From contig NC_057866.1 of the NCBI RefSeq assembly GCF_019393635.1, positions 233,774,359 through 233,838,358 of the forward strand: 64,000 bases of DNA, given 5' to 3'. Below, piece by piece: positions 1-12,529 of the stretch; the stretch's first letter is position 1; each line of letters begins with the position of its first letter. Position numbers and translations under genes: made by a program. Under the pieces are notes generated by a model. That model was not told the origin of the DNA, searched no databases, and saw only the letters and a program-made list of their open reading frames with translations. The DNA is from Dromiciops gliroides (taxonomy: Eukaryota > Chordata > Mammalia > Microbiotheria > Microbiotheriidae).

Positions 1-641
1 CATTAATATTGTATATAAGGTACCACAAGGATGATTTCAAATTAGTTTCCCACTGCCTCTAAATCAGTGTTAAAATGGAAATATCAAAATAAATTACATT
101 TTATGAAAACTTGATATAATAATGCCTTATGCTGAACAATCTATTTTGAGATGAGAAAGATGCAATATTCCTCAGAAGGAGCACCCAACTGCATAAGCGC
201 ATGGGAGGGAAAAGGAGTGGAAAATTCCTACTACAATAACATCATTTAAAGTACAAAAAAGGAAACTTTACAGTAAGTTTTTTGTTGTTGTTGTTCTATT
301 CTGCTTTCTTTAAAACCCTGGCAATGAAACCCAGTCCAATAACAAAATACCCTTGCTATTCCAATCCATCATTGTTATCATTTTAAAAAATCATTAATCG
401 CCTCATTGTGCATCTGACCTTGCTAGTCATTTTTCCAGACAAAGAAAGCTTGTGAATAGAGTGTTAATGAGGGATTTTCAGTGATAATCTTGATTGAGTG
501 TACTGGGTAATTAACAAATCAAACTATGTGACTTCTTTCCCAGAATTGAACAGTTGTTGTGGTTGTAAGCTGCTAGGTAGTACAGTGAATAGAGTTAGGA
601 ATAAAATAAAAAGAAATATAATGAATAAATATAATAAAAAT

Positions 642-1165
642 AGCTACCTAGAGTCAGGAAGACCAGAGTTCAACCCAAATTCAGACACTTAGCAGTGTGA
701 CCCTAGGCAAGTCATTTAACCTCTATTTGCCTCCATTTCTTTGATTGTAAAATGGGGATAATCATACCACCTACCTCCCAAGGTTGTTGTAAGGATCAAA
801 TTAGATAATAATTGTAAAGTTCTTGCTATACAAATGTTGCTGAGTTGTTTACGTCTGAGGCTTTATGACCCCATTGAAGATTTGTTTGGCTTACAAGTCG
901 TGGTTTGCCATTTCCTTCTCCAGATCATTTTATAGATGAGGAAATTGAAACAAGCAGGGTTAAGTAACTTGTCCAGGGTCACACAGCTAGTCAGTGTCTG
1001 AGGCTGGATTTGAGACTGATGAATCTTCCTGACTCCAGGCCTAGCTTGCTATAGACTACACCACCTAGTTGCCTATATGTAAGTGTTAGTAATTATTACT
1101 ATTCAGATAAATTTTATAAAAATTCTTATCACAGTGTCTGGCACATAGTAGATAAATGCTTGTTG
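642..1165 (+). repeat. CORE-SINE (MAR1/MIR type), split by another SINE
   Basis: The left part (642-827) reads as a SINE body, with gagtcaggaagaccagagtt, then the core gtgaccctaggcaagtcat, then the tail aaaatggggataatcatacc. The matching 3' tail, cacagtgtctggcacatagt, appears only at about 1130-1165, after a reverse-oriented SINE. The whole is therefore an older element split by a later one. The family name is inferred from the conserved core and the L2-like tail. Confidence 0.7.
828..1077 (-). repeat. Reverse-oriented MAR1-type SINE nested in an older SINE
   Basis: On the minus strand this reads from a degenerate head (caccta at the right edge) through the conserved core (+ strand gtccagggtcacacagctag) to a long 3' part including ggtttgccatttccttctcc. 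It matches, in opposite orientation, the element at 39782-40050. It separates the body and tail of the element at 642-1165, so it came second. Confidence 0.7.
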
Positions 1166-1169
1166 TTGT

Positions 1170-2014
1170 TTTTCTTTCTTGTGGTTACAAAATCAGAAAA
1201 AATATTAAGAGGAGCCCACAGCCAGAGGATCCATGAAAGTTGATTATCTCATTTGGCCCCTGTGAACTGAAACAAATCATTTCTTTCCATCTGTGATTTT
1301 TATACATTTCAGGTGTTTGGGGACCACAGTCCTTTTTTTGCCTTTACTCATCACTTCAGTAGAAAAGACATGTTTTTCCCTTTAGTCATTCTCTATAAAT
1401 CAATCTCAATTATTTTGGATATGCTCTTTTCCTCAATTTGTCTACATTTAACTCAAATGGAATGAAAAGAACATTGCTACTTAAAACTAATTTTAAAAGA
1501 CTATGACTTATTACTCTGTTTATGGTCAGGTAGGTCAAGGAATATTGGCTCTTCATTTTTTTTGGTTGTACTACAAATTAATACTTTCATATTTAGCCTT
1601 CTATTTCTGTAATCACTGTATTTGTCTATAAACTTAAACTGTCTTGAGTGTAATGAGTACTGGACAAAATATCTGTTGAATGAATGAAGCATTGAGTGAA
1701 GATGGAATGTTTCTTTCAGATTTTCCCCAATGAATAAGCTCCCTTGGAAAAAATCTCAAAATATAGAATTGTCTTCTCACATTCATTATAGGAATGTATC
1801 TTTTATTGTTCTCATCCATAAGAAAAATCCTGAATGTGCATATAGCCTGCATCCAACCCTAAGAACTACTGGTTTCAAGGTAGAATAAATTTGAAAAGTA
1901 ATATCCTTCAGTTGGCTTGACCCCCCAGTTTGATTAAAATTGTTTAAAGTAATTTCACACCTTAATGAAAGACCAGATAAGGCTCATGTAACAGTCTCCC
2001 ACATTTGAACATAA
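1170..2014. other. Unannotated AT-rich sequence
   Basis: I see no recognisable repeat or coding pattern. The short open frames on either strand have no coding character and overlap AT-rich sequence. Confidence 0.5.
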
Positions 2015-2340
2015 TCATCTTGAGGGCTGGGACAGTTTTTTGTTGTTGTTTTGTTTGTTTGTTTGTTTTTGTTTTTTCTGTTTGTTCATTTGTTTTTGCA
2101 TTTTTTTATCCCCAGTGCTTAACACAAGGCCTGGCAAACTTTTTTTTTTTTTTTTGGTGAGGCAACTGGGGTTAAGTGACTTGCCCAGGGTCACACAGCT
2201 AGTAAGTGTCAAGGATCTGAAGCCGAATTTGAACTCAGGTCCTCCTGAATCCAGGGCCAGTGCTCTATCCACTGTGCCACCTAGCTGCCCCTGGTAAACT
2301 TAATAAATAAGCACTTAATGAATTCTTGTTGCCTGAAAAA
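2015..2340 (+). repeat. L2-type LINE 3' end, interrupted by a SINE
   Basis: The phrase gagggctgggacagtttttt, then ttatccccagtgcttaacac and, beyond the SINE, ttaataaataagcacttaatg, follow the order of the mammalian L2 3' end. The SINE at 2141-2290 split it inside the 'cctggca' motif. Confidence 0.7.
2141..2290 (-). repeat. WSINE1-like SINE copy 1
   Basis: On the minus strand it runs from ggggcagctaggtggcacag to an A-tail, seen as a T run at 2141-2155. Flanking ctggcaaact (2131-2140) and ctggtaaact (2291-2300) form a 10-bp target duplication with one mismatch. It landed in an L2 3' end. Confidence 0.9.
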
Positions 2341-2344
2341 AAAT

Positions 2345-4880
2345 CTATAATAGAATATTAATGATTAAACACATTTCAACACTCATTCCTATAGATTACA
2401 AATTCTTCCTTTATTTTCACCAGAATAGTCAAGAAAAAAATTACATATCTGAGATCATGCTCAGGGCTCCTTAAGCTGAAAGATTGCCCCAATCAGTCAC
2501 CTCTACTACACCTTCTGGAGAACTCAGAGGAAAAATCTACTGAAAAACTCATATTGTGATATGGGGAGAGATTTGGTAAAGTTTTGTTGTGTATAGAACA
2601 AGGTTTACAAGCTCTGCATATACTTTACCTCAGAGAATACATTCAAAATATCCTTCAATCTTGCCACCTGTGTCAGGACCAGATATTTCCTTTCTTTGTT
2701 CCAAAAAGTCTTAACTTGTTCTTGGCATCCAAAAAACAGGCCATGATGCTACTATCCCTTTTTCTGTAATGGGTGTCTCCACCATTGGTTCTCCATATGA
2801 CCTTCTTTTCTTCCAGCCCAGAAAATTCTGCTGCATTCCTGCCAAAACCACCTTTGTATTTTCTTGTGTGCTGGCTTCTTATGCCAGAGTTAGTTTCCTG
2901 GAAAATGGACATCTGATCAGAGAGACTTTGCCTAAAGTAAAGCACAATGGAAGGTATAGGCTTAATAACATGTGAACCCCATTATATTTTCCCTTCAATA
3001 AAAATCACAGTTGTTACATATGCATTTCTAAGGGTGGGCCATTATCTTCAGGTTCACTGGCCTGATGTACTAATTCTGAACTTAGACTGAACATAACTAT
3101 CTCCAGACGCAAATCATTCAGTCTCTATAGCTATCCTCTGTTGCCTTGAGGACTGTATAGTTGGAATATCAAGCAGGTAAAGGGTAGCTATAGGATTTAG
3201 ACCTAATTCATCTTCCCTCTAGTGCAGCAGAGATTCTCTTCAGCCTGGGGTAACATTATCAAGCTTCCCCAAAATGTAGCATCTCCTTTACCTGTATTTT
3301 GATCTACCTCTTCCCCATATGGTTCATCCATCATCATCTGGCATCTACTATCCATTTTCATATTGTGGTTAGGCCTTTCTTGGAACCTAATTCTTTGAAT
3401 CTCCATAGCCCCTGTCCTGATCATCAGAGATTTTCATTGTTTTTTCCCAGGGACAGTAGATATTTGTCATATATAGTATTTGAAGGGCCATTTTATGGTT
3501 TGACAAATTACTCAGTATTCCAACACCTTGGTATAGGATGGCTCTCCTCTTGTCTACAATCTCAAATTTTTGTGGACACCAGGTTTTCACCACAAAGGAT
3601 TTCCATCCTCTGGTTGAAGTTATTTTCAGTGAATACAAGCATCATGACGTATGTTGTTCTTTTAATTCTTCTAAATGAGACCATAGTTCTCCTTCAACCG
3701 ACTTTTCAGCATAACTCATGTTCTTCTTTATCATCAAAAACGGAATACCCTCTGGGCATTTAAACTTAATCCTTTGAGTGCCATAGCTTTTTTTTTTTTT
3801 TCTTGGTGTGATTCTTTTCTCAGTCATTCATCATACAGCCCTACTTGCTTCCAGTAGATAATTGCTTTCACCAACCACAGACTTGGAAGAACAAGTCCCA
3901 GTTTTGTTTTTTCATGTCATCCCTCAATATGTCATGTCATGGAGATCCTTCATCCCTTTTCTGGAGGTCAGCAAGTTTGTTAATGCACAGAGCTTATAAG
4001 ACATAGCATCTAAATACATATGAGCAGAGTATGCTGGAAGCAACCCCAACCATCTTCATAGTCCATTCTTAAAATTTCAGTGTGAGCATCTATAGTCATA
4101 AATTAGCAAATGTTATGAACCAGAGCTTGATTTATTGTTTTGTAGATCATCTAGACCTAAGAAAGTATTAATAATGCAGACTAAATATAAAAGCATCCTT
4201 TTTATGGAAATATGGTTGTTAATAATTTACTAGGATACCCCAGCATATGAGTTTCTCTTGTACAATATTAAAAGCTAAATTTGTGTTCATATACCCATCT
4301 CTGTCTATCAAATTCAACTTGGTACTTGTCAGAATAGGGCAGTAGATTGTAAGAAAAAATATTATTTTTCTAATATATTAATAATCAATTATTAAAGTAC
4401 AATCAAGGATTTTTCCCTTTATTTCCTCATTCAAGAATCAGCCCCTGTAGTTCAGTCAGGCAGTCTCTGAAGGACATTGTGGATATATGAGATTGCCCAA
4501 ATCCTTTGGGTACATGCTCCAAGATCTTGGGAAGGAGCCTACCCAACCAGAAACCATACTTCTATTTAGAGAGCAAATGGAATCAACTCTTAAGTGAATT
4601 CTTGTCCTTAGGAAATAAATCCATGTCATTGTACCTACCAATTGTTGTTTAGAATAACCCAGCTTTTGAAGGAGAAAACCAGCCAGAGAGTGGTCTGGAT
4701 AAAGGTGGATTCCTTTGTCCAGATTGATGGAGGTGACTCTGTCTCATGATCAAGCCACAATCTTAGCAGGAGAAGCCAAAAACCTTTATCCCAACTCATT
4801 AATATGACCAATTCTGCACTGTTTACCAATTAGGGTTAATTTTCACCTGTCAGGGGTACCCCTTTTCTAAAGGTATTTAA
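2345..4880. other. Unassigned sequence, weakly coding-like on the minus strand
   Basis: No repeat family is recognised over 2.5 kb. Several short minus-strand open frames (2673-2945, 3203-3424, 3387-3638, 3642-3827) lie in series, as in a decayed reading frame broken by stops and shifts. I cannot match the peptides to any family, so a decayed pseudogene or retroviral remnant is only a possibility. Confidence 0.3.
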
Positions 4881-4891
4881 GAATTCAGGGA

Positions 4892-5045
4892 CGGGGCAGC
4901 TAGGTGGCACAGTGGATAGAGCACCGGCCCTGGAGTCAAGAGTACCTGAGTTCAAATCTGGCCTCAGACACTTAACACTTACTAGTTGTGTGACCCTAGG
5001 CAAGTCACTTAACTCCAGTTGCCTCACCAAAAAAAAAAAAAAAAA
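4892..5045 (+). repeat. WSINE1-like SINE copy 2
   Basis: A complete head, tRNA-like part and core end in an A-tail. It is flanked by a perfect 13-bp duplication, aagaattcaggga, at 4879-4891 and 5046-5058. The clean duplication points to L1-driven insertion and a fairly young copy. Confidence 0.95.
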
Positions 5046-5059
5046 AAGAATTCAGGGAT

Positions 5060-6255
5060 CTCCATGTTTTGGTTACTGAGAGAAAACACTGACCATCAAT
5101 TTATTGATTATCAGCTATGCTAATTAATAAATTGATTATTAATTACCCAGAAATTGTTGGGCTTTCCATTCACATCATATGCATAGAAGTTATTGTTGGC
5201 AGCCCAATTCAAAGCCAAGAAATTCAATCTGTAAATGGGACAATGAATCTTGGTATATTCCCTACTGACCAAAGTAGCCCTCACTAGAGGGCCTTGCTTT
5301 CCTGGTATAAACATACTCCCAAGACCTGGAGGCCAGAAACACTTTGAAGCACCAGGAAGCAAAAAAGATTGAGATGACTCTTAACCCTCTTAAGCTAGAG
5401 CCTCTGCTGACCACTCAACTCCAGAATTTACCTGGTAATGACCAAGAAGGTGCTACTTTCCATTCAGGGACTGGACATTAGGATCACTCTCCATATCCTT
5501 ATGAGACTGTATCACTTTAATACTTCAAATATGGTGGGAAAATTCCCAATAACTCTTCTCTGCAAGTTTTCAGGGCATGTCTGAGTGAAAGTAGAGTTCA
5601 GAATTGCCCTAGGCTGAACTAGTCATCATATACCCAAGATAGTTATTTGAATGCTTCCTTCTTCTGACAGAAGTAACAACTGCCACTGTCTGTGGACATT
5701 TGACGGCTGTACCTAAGTGCCTGAGTGTTGCTTGGAGTTTTGATGTTGTGTATTTTTTATTTCCAATTTTATTCAGTGAATCACATCTATGGTGTAAGTG
5801 TGTATTCCTTTGGGGCTCATGAAGTCAAGAAGGAAAAGGAGAATCAGCAGGAAACAAAGGCTGAAACCACTTTGGTAAATTTATGAAATATTGTATGGTA
5901 ATTTTCCTTTTAAACTCCAGACTAAATAAGACAAAATAGACACTGGGAAGGCACTCATAAAGCTAGTAGCTTGGGAAAACTATATTGTACCCACTAGAAG
6001 CCATGCAAATCTAAATGGGCTCCTGGCCACACATATGTGAGATTGGCTGAAAGAGGCAGAGAGGTTAGAGAATCCTGAACTCAGGTACCACCTGAGCTTT
6101 TTCAGAGATTGCTTTCTGAATAACTAGTCTAGATCCCATACCTGGAAGGCAAGAAGGCATAGTCTACTCATCCACCAATCTTTCTATGTTATGCTGCCCT
6201 GTCGGGGCAGTTGTTTCTGCAGAGAGGAAGCTGTGCCTTTACATCTGTATACATG
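5060..6255. other. Unassigned sequence
   Basis: No repeat or gene could be supported. An 80-codon minus-strand open frame at 5120-5362 stands out slightly for its region but matches no family I recognise. Confidence 0.4.
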
Positions 6256-6345
6256 TTTTGTGCCCCCAGTAGAGTGGAAATGCCTTGAGGTCAGGGATTG
6301 CCTGGTAAAGTAACAGGCATTTAATAAATATTCACTGAATTAATT
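6256..6345 (+). repeat. L2 3' end fragment
   Basis: The order cagtagagtggaaatgcctt, gaggtcagggattg and ggcatttaataaatattcac follows the end of mammalian L2. The copy is old and diverged. Confidence 0.65.
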
Positions 6346-7009
6346 GTTCTATTTTTATTATTACATGATATTTTCCCCTATATATGTTGTGCTTGATATT
6401 TAATTACAACTTTATTTAGAAGCATATGGAATTTCCGTAGGATTCTATTAATTTTATTTTTTTATATTTAATGAAAAATTAACCACAAAGATTAATATTG
6501 ATGCCTTTCTAGATTGATGGAGAGAATTTCCTCAATGGGAGTTCCACATGAATTAATTCACGGATCTGGTCCCCACTGCCTACCTCCTCCTCCAGCCACC
6601 CCCAAAAGCAGAACTGGTAATATAGAGTTAATATCGGTGCTATATCTTCTTTAACTCTTCAGAAAAGATAAGCATCCAAAGAATGATCTTGGCCATATGT
6701 TAACTAATTAAGCCTAGGGCAACTTCTCTTCCTAAATTAATTTCCATAGAGATTTCTCCAACTTGGACCAATTTTTTAGTTTGTACCTATGACATAGATG
6801 AGTATAAAGGCTTCCCAGAGTTCTTCACTCCCTTAGAAAACAGTTGATTCCTAAAGTGGGAAAAATCCCGATACCCACACAAAGTACATAGAGCTTCCTC
6901 ACCTGGGAGTTCTACATACCACTGAAATCAGAGGCTTGGGTCTGTCCCTTTTCCTTGCAAAATGGAACCATTAGCACTGGCACATGGGCTGATTTGGAAA
7001 TCACCAGTG

Positions 7010-7040
<31 letters not shown>
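7010..7040 (+). repeat. (CA)n microsatellite
   Basis: About 15 uninterrupted CA units follow gtgaa. Short open frames across this tract are artefacts of the repeat. Confidence 0.95.
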
Positions 7041-7044
<4 letters not shown>

Positions 7045-7617
7045 GGTACAGAGTTTTATGCAGATTAAATTATTTCCTAGTGGCCTAACTATGGACAACT
7101 TAAATGGTTTTTGTTCTGTTTCATGTGGACTAAACTTGTATACTAATAAGAACTATTTCTTCTTTGCTAGGCTGATGTGTTCATTCTCAGTTTAGTGCAA
7201 TTGCCTTTAGTGTTCTTGCTAACACTTACATGTTGCTATTTGTAATTGTATTGACTTAAAAATATGTCATCTATATTTCATGGGACAGTAATGTAAGGTT
7301 ATACAAAATATGCTGGGAAAGGGTGAGAAAAAAAAAAGCAAAGGCTGCTATTAAGGTAATAAACTGACCCCCCTGAAGAGCCAGATCTGGAAATGGAGAA
7401 AAGAGGGTCAGATATTAGATGTGGCTAGAGAATTTGATTTTTATGAAAAGTATGAACCTTAGCAGCTAGGTAGGACACAACTCCTCAAACTCCAAGAGCT
7501 TCTATTGGCTTCTATGTGATAAAAACTTTGAGAATTCCACAAGTTAAGACATGAACCTAGATGAGAGTCCCTGAGTATTTCTTTCCTTTACTTTTCCTTT
7601 CTTAAGAACATGGGTCA

Positions 7618-7776
7618 GGGGCAGCTAGGTGGTGCAGTGGATAAAGCACTGGCCCTGGAGTCAGGAGGACCTGAGTTCAAATCCAGCCTCAGACACTTAC
7701 TAGCTGTGTGACCCTGGGCAAGTCACTTAACCCTCATTGCCCCACAACAAACAAACAAACAAACAAACAAACAAAA
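7618..7776 (+). repeat. WSINE1-like SINE copy 3, with (CAAA)n tail
   Basis: A full-length SINE ends in gccccacaa followed by a run of CAAA units. Flanks aagaacatgggtcag (7604-7617 region) and aagaacacagttcag (7777-7790 region) look like a target duplication with a few mismatches. The 3' simple repeat probably grew from the A-tail. Confidence 0.9.
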
Positions 7777-7794
7777 AGAACACAGTTCAGTATG

Positions 7795-8316
7795 CAGAGA
7801 CCTGAACATGTACTTTCCTGGTCCTGGTGAGGGGAGTAATTAGGGAAATGGTAAAATAAGCTCAAAGAAGCTACTTACATACTTACTAGTATGAAGACTG
7901 TGAATGAATCCCTCCCTACTAACTTTAACTAAAGTAGAGGTTATGAGGAAAGATTTCCTAGGCAGCATAATCCCGTAATCTAACCTTATACCCAGAGATG
8001 AGAGTTCTTGGGCAGGTTCAGATTTGAGGCTTGATTTGACTAACCTAAAATCTCAGAGTTTAAAATTTTAACCTTCTATTTAAAGAAGGAATTTTCTGAA
8101 TTAAGTGCTTCCCTGTAGCCCTCAAACTCAGTAAGGAACTAAAACTTCTTGCAGGAATAGTAACCTTTGCTATATAATGTAAAGTGTTTGCTTAAATCTA
8201 ATTTCCTCCAGACTAGTGTTCTTTTTCCCAACAGTTTTTGTTAAATTGTGACACCTAACCCAGTATCTGGAGTCTTGGGACTTATGTAAGAAAAGGCACT
8301 AGGTTTTCTTCTGTAA

Positions 8317-8364
<48 letters not shown>

Positions 8365-10080
8365 CCACACACACACTTTTGTATGTTATATATCTAATCA
8401 TCTAATCTGTTTCACTATTACCAGACTCAAAAAAGGCACATAGAGTTCTCCCACTGTGGAGATGCCTACTGACCCCACTGACACCATCATTTGTCTGGGA
8501 ACAATGTTTGCATGTGCATATATGTATATGCTTATATGCATATATTTTGTGTATGTCATATAAACATATGCATATGGAGATATAAAAATGGATAAATGAT
8601 AAAAGATAGATAGCCTGCTATGTTAAGTACTGGGGATATGATTAAAAACAAATAAGGCACTCTCCTGTACTCATAGAATTTACATTATAAAGGAGGAAGA
8701 GAATGCATAAAGAGCTGACAGAAGTCAGGGAAGGTACCTGAATAGGGGTATGGTAAGGAGACCTCAGGAAGTAGCAGTGGTTCCTGGCAAAAACTAATGA
8801 AGTGATGGAAATAATGAGCATAGCTGATATACCCGCTTACTCACATTAAGATGAAAATATCCATTATTAGATATGAGTAGATGTCAAAGTACAGAACTCC
8901 TTTGACAGGAGATAGTTTCATTCAATGCAGACACATAGACCAACATTCATCTTCATTCATTCTGTAACACTTTGTGACAAAGAGTAATTAACTTTAAATG
9001 AAGTCTTTTTGGAAAGAAAAGGTAATTAAGGAATAAGGAAATTACAAAACATAATAATAACTCCTTGAAAGTCTGCTTGATAGAGGCATCACATTTATTT
9101 GTAAGCCGTATAGCTAAACAGATAAATAAGGCAATAAAATACATCATAAATTTATGAAACAAAATGGAAAATACATGATTCTGTGATTAGATACCATAAA
9201 AATTTTAGACGAAGAAATATCCTCCTCATTTTTATTGATAAGATTTTGTATGCTGCCTAAAATCTCTGGCCATTTAATATGGTAGTAATTTCCCACAGGG
9301 CTCAAAACTCCATTTTGGAAAAAAAATACTATGGCTACATAGTCTAGGGGACATTGTTTTTTTGTTTGTTTGATAATCATTAGATTGCCGCCTTCCCCAT
9401 TGTGAAAAATGAACATACGTGAGTGTTTCGCAAATAATCATGTGCCCCTGTTGGATTTAACTAGCTTACTTTTACAATCCAAGAGAATAGCTACATATAT
9501 GAATATCTAAATTTATTTTAGCAGTGACCTAGAGTACCTTTTCCTTGAATCTGAATTTGTTATTTATCCAGCTCAAAGATGAGAATGCAGGGGAGTGAAG
9601 TACAGTCACATGAAAAAATGTCTTCTTAACCTGATGACAGCAGTTTTTAAATCTTGGTTTGCCAAGAAATAGAATGACTATTCCAAGTTGGCAATAAAGA
9701 GAAAAGAGTCAGGAAAATGAGAGAGTGAAGAAACAAATAATATCGGTGGAAAACAAGGAATGGCTTTGGAAATTAGATGAAAATACATAGAGAATGCCAT
9801 TGTTGATATTGTCCCCAATACCTACTTTATTACTTTCTCTGACTTGTTGGTTTTTTAAATTGGGTATTTCTGCAGAACAGTCTAATCATCTTTCTGATGC
9901 TTTCAAAGAACTTGGCTTCCATCTAGCAGAAACCATTTTTATCAATCTTTCATTTTTGAATCAACTTCATTTTTTAATATATCTCTTTACCTCTACAGTG
10001 AGTTATCCTTTGCTATAAAGAATGAGAGAAAAAAGCACTACAATAAGAAACATCAACTAGATCTAACAATATGTTCTATG
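7795..10080. other. Mostly unassigned sequence with a (CA)n tract
   Basis: A CA microsatellite lies at about 8320-8380, followed by an alternating atgcatat-type stretch near 8515-8580. Otherwise I see no repeat, RNA gene or exon. Small minus-strand open frames at 8953-9416 are AT-rich and have no recognisable domain. Confidence 0.5.
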
Positions 10081-10084
10081 TATC

Positions 10085-10457
10085 ACATCCATAATTCTCC
10101 AGCTCTTCAAAGAAGGGCAGGAAGTAAATTCTTCCCTGGAGTCAAACTTAAGTCATTATAATCACATAACATTTAAGTCTTTTGTTCTTTTCATTTAAAT
10201 TGCTATAAGTACATAGTATGTTCTGTCACTGCTTCTGCTTACTACACTCTGTATCAGTTCATAGAAGCCTTCCCATATTTCTCAATATTCTTCACATTGA
10301 TAATTTCTTACAACATGGTAATATTCCATTGAATTCTTGTATTGCAACTTCTTTAGCCATTCTCCCTTAAAGGCAATTGATTTTGTTTGCAACTTGCTGC
10401 CACAAAGACAGGTTAATCAGAGCTTTTGGTTTATATTGGAATTTCCTTTCTGTCTTT

Positions 10458-10502
<45 letters not shown>

Positions 10503-10700
10503 TTTGATATATACATATATATATATATGTCTTTGATATATATATATATATCAGTAGAGTCTTTAGGTCAATGGGTATGGAAAATGTATTCACTTTTTTA
10601 ATATTATTCCAAATTGTTTCCCTCCGTGGTTGGACCAAGACAAAACTTCACTTATAATACATTGAGCATCCATCTTTCCACAAAGGGATCATGTTTTATA
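10085..10700 (-). repeat. Old L1 fragment, 3' part of ORF2 and 3' UTR
   Basis: The phrases atcagttcatagaagccttc and aatattccattgaattcttg, and later ggtcaatgggtatggaaaa, align with the same parts of the better-kept L1 at 48200-48560. Divergence is high and a TA microsatellite (10461-10550) has expanded within it. Confidence 0.7.
10461..10552. repeat. (TA)n microsatellite in two arrays
   Basis: About 20 TA units are followed by two variant arrays separated by the repeated spacer gtctttgatatata. The repeated spacer suggests slippage duplication of a unit containing both spacer and TA tract. Tyr/Ile open frames on both strands here are artefacts. Confidence 0.9.
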
Positions 10701-10783
10701 TTTTTTGTATAAGGTAGCACCAGAGCCCTGATAATAAGGTAGGTATGCTATAGTTTTCACATTTTCTTGAATCGCCTTTCCTT

Positions 10784-10929
10784 TTATGTGTGTGTGTGTG
10801 GGGGGGGGTGACAAGGAGAGTTAAGTGACTTGCCCACGGTCACACAGCTGGTAAGTGTCAAGTGTCTAAGGCTGGATATGAACTTGGGTCCTCCTGAATC
10901 CAGGGCCAGTGTGCCACCTAGCTGCCCCA
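10784..10929 (-). repeat. WSINE1-like SINE copy 4, internally shortened
   Basis: The minus-strand head ggggcagctaggtggcac joins directly to the central part; the usual 'agtggatagagc' stretch is missing. Flanks tgaatcgcctttcctt (10768-10783) and tgaatctcctttcctt (10930-10945) form a 16-bp duplication with one mismatch. The A-tail side has become a GT/G-rich run. Confidence 0.9.
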
Positions 10930-11015
10930 TGAATCTCCTTTCCTTAAAGCCAAGTAGCAACACAAATTTTCATTGCCACTTAAAATTTATGGCAAATGAT
11001 CTATGATTGTATTTA

Positions 11016-11170
11016 TTTGGTTTTTTGTTGTTGTTTTTTAGTGAGGCAATTGGGATTAAGTGACTTGCCCAGGGTCACACAGCTAGAAAGTGTTGTCTGA
11101 GGCCAGATTTGAACTCAGGTACTCCTGACTCCAAGGCTGGTACTCTATCCACTGTGCCACCTAGCTGCCC
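11016..11170 (-). repeat. WSINE1-like SINE copy 5
   Basis: The element lies between perfect 15-bp duplications, ctatgattgtattta, at 11001-11015 and 11171-11185. The body and core match the other copies, with a short deletion near agaaagtgttgtctg. Confidence 0.95.
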
Positions 11171-11733
11171 CTATGATTGTATTTACATAATTTTCCTAAT
11201 ATAATGAAGTGTCATTTAATTGCAAGCCCCTTTCCAGATCATAGAACCATTGTCCAGTGAGGAAAAAAATTGAAGTGGAAGGCATCACAATCACTGCTAC
11301 TCTTGACTCATCTCCAGTCTTTTCCTGAATAAAGAGTACTCTGCTTACACCTATAGAATACTATGATTCTGCAACCTTGGGATTTCTAGAACTATCCCCT
11401 TTACCCAATTGTATTTCCTTGCCTTTCTTTTTCAGTCTAATTCCTGACCTTGAGTTTTAGAATTGGGATCTGCTCATCTGGGGTGGAGAGGCACTATCCG
11501 AAATTTCAGACATTTTGTGCTACTATTTTTAGAGCTAGTTGGAGGGGCCTGCTAGTTTTTTATGCTTCCAAGGTGATATGATTAAAGAGAGTTGTGGTCA
11601 CTGCTTTCTTGGCCTGCACTCTAGGAAAGGACCCTTGATTCTCTGCCAGCACTTGCACTCCTCTTGGCCCTAGTACTGTGACCAGGTCCCTTACTCTCTT
11701 GCAAGAAGAGATGATTTAAGAATTATTGGTCCA

Positions 11734-11876
11734 GGGGCAGCTAGATGGTGCAGTGGATAAAGCACTGGCCCTGGAGTCAGGAAGACCTGAGTTCAAATCT
11801 GAACTCAGACATTTGACACTTACTACCTGTGTGACCCTGGGCAAGTCACTTAACCCCAATTGCCTCACACAAAAAA

Positions 11877-11952
<76 letters not shown>
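11734..11952 (+). repeat. WSINE1-like SINE copy 6, with a long (GAAA)n tail
   Basis: The SINE ends at ccccaattgcctcacac, followed by about 74 bases of GAAA units (11877-11950). The array most likely arose by expansion within the A-tail. The Lys/Glu-rich open frame reading through it has no coding meaning. Confidence 0.92.
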
Positions 11953-11954
11953 GT

Positions 11955-12520
11955 GAAAATAGGTACACTAATGAACTCTTGGTTGAATAAGGAGTCCAGC
12001 CATTGTTGAAAACAATTTGGAAAGGGCTATAAAACTGTACTTACACTATGACCCAGGAATACTACTACCAGGTCTGAATCACAAAGAGATCAAAGAAAAA
12101 GGAAAAGGACCAATATGTGAAAAAATATTTATAGCAGCTTTTTTAGTGGCATAGAATTGGAAATTGAAGAAATGTTCATCAACTGGGGAATAGCTGAATG
12201 AGATGTGGCATACAATTGTGAAGGAGTATTACTGTGCTATAAGAAATGAGAAAGGGGTGGGGGATGGTTTCAGAAAAACATTGGAAGACTTATATGAACT
12301 GATACAAAACGAAGTGAGCAGACCCTGGAGAAGATGAATTGTGAAAGATAGCATCAAAATATTCAACCCTAAGGTGCTAAACTTTCTGACCACAACTCAG
12401 GAACAGGTAGAGGGAAGTGATAATGCATTGTCCTCAGAATGATGAGATCACAGACTCTTCAAAGTGTTCAATGAATATATATTATTGCATGATTTTACAT
12501 TATAGTTGGTCAACTGAATA
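11955..12520 (+). repeat. L1 fragment, end of ORF2 and 3' UTR
   Basis: The sequence ggtacactaatgaactcttg, then tttggaaagggctataaaac, then aaaaatatttatagcagctt follows the C-terminal ORF2 coding order of the L1 at 48294-50311, in forward orientation. It is diverged, with stops and shifts. Confidence 0.8.
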
Positions 12521-12529
12521 AAAGCTTCT

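Noticed and set aside
2141..2290. SINE heads as possible tRNA genes
   Set aside because: The tRNA-like part is SINE sequence repeated about eighteen times with A-tails and target duplications, without a foldable intact tRNA.
3299..3763. 154-codon plus-strand open frame as a candidate gene
   Set aside because: No domain, signal or family resemblance; nearby minus-strand frames are equally good, so chance is likely.
7011..7040. Regular repeats considered as a CRISPR array
   Set aside because: All regular repeats in the window are microsatellites or dispersed retroelements; no repeat-spacer pattern exists and the DNA is mammalian.
11726..11956. 76-codon open frame ending in Lys-Glu-Arg repeats
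   Set aside because: It reads through a SINE and its (GAAA)n tail.
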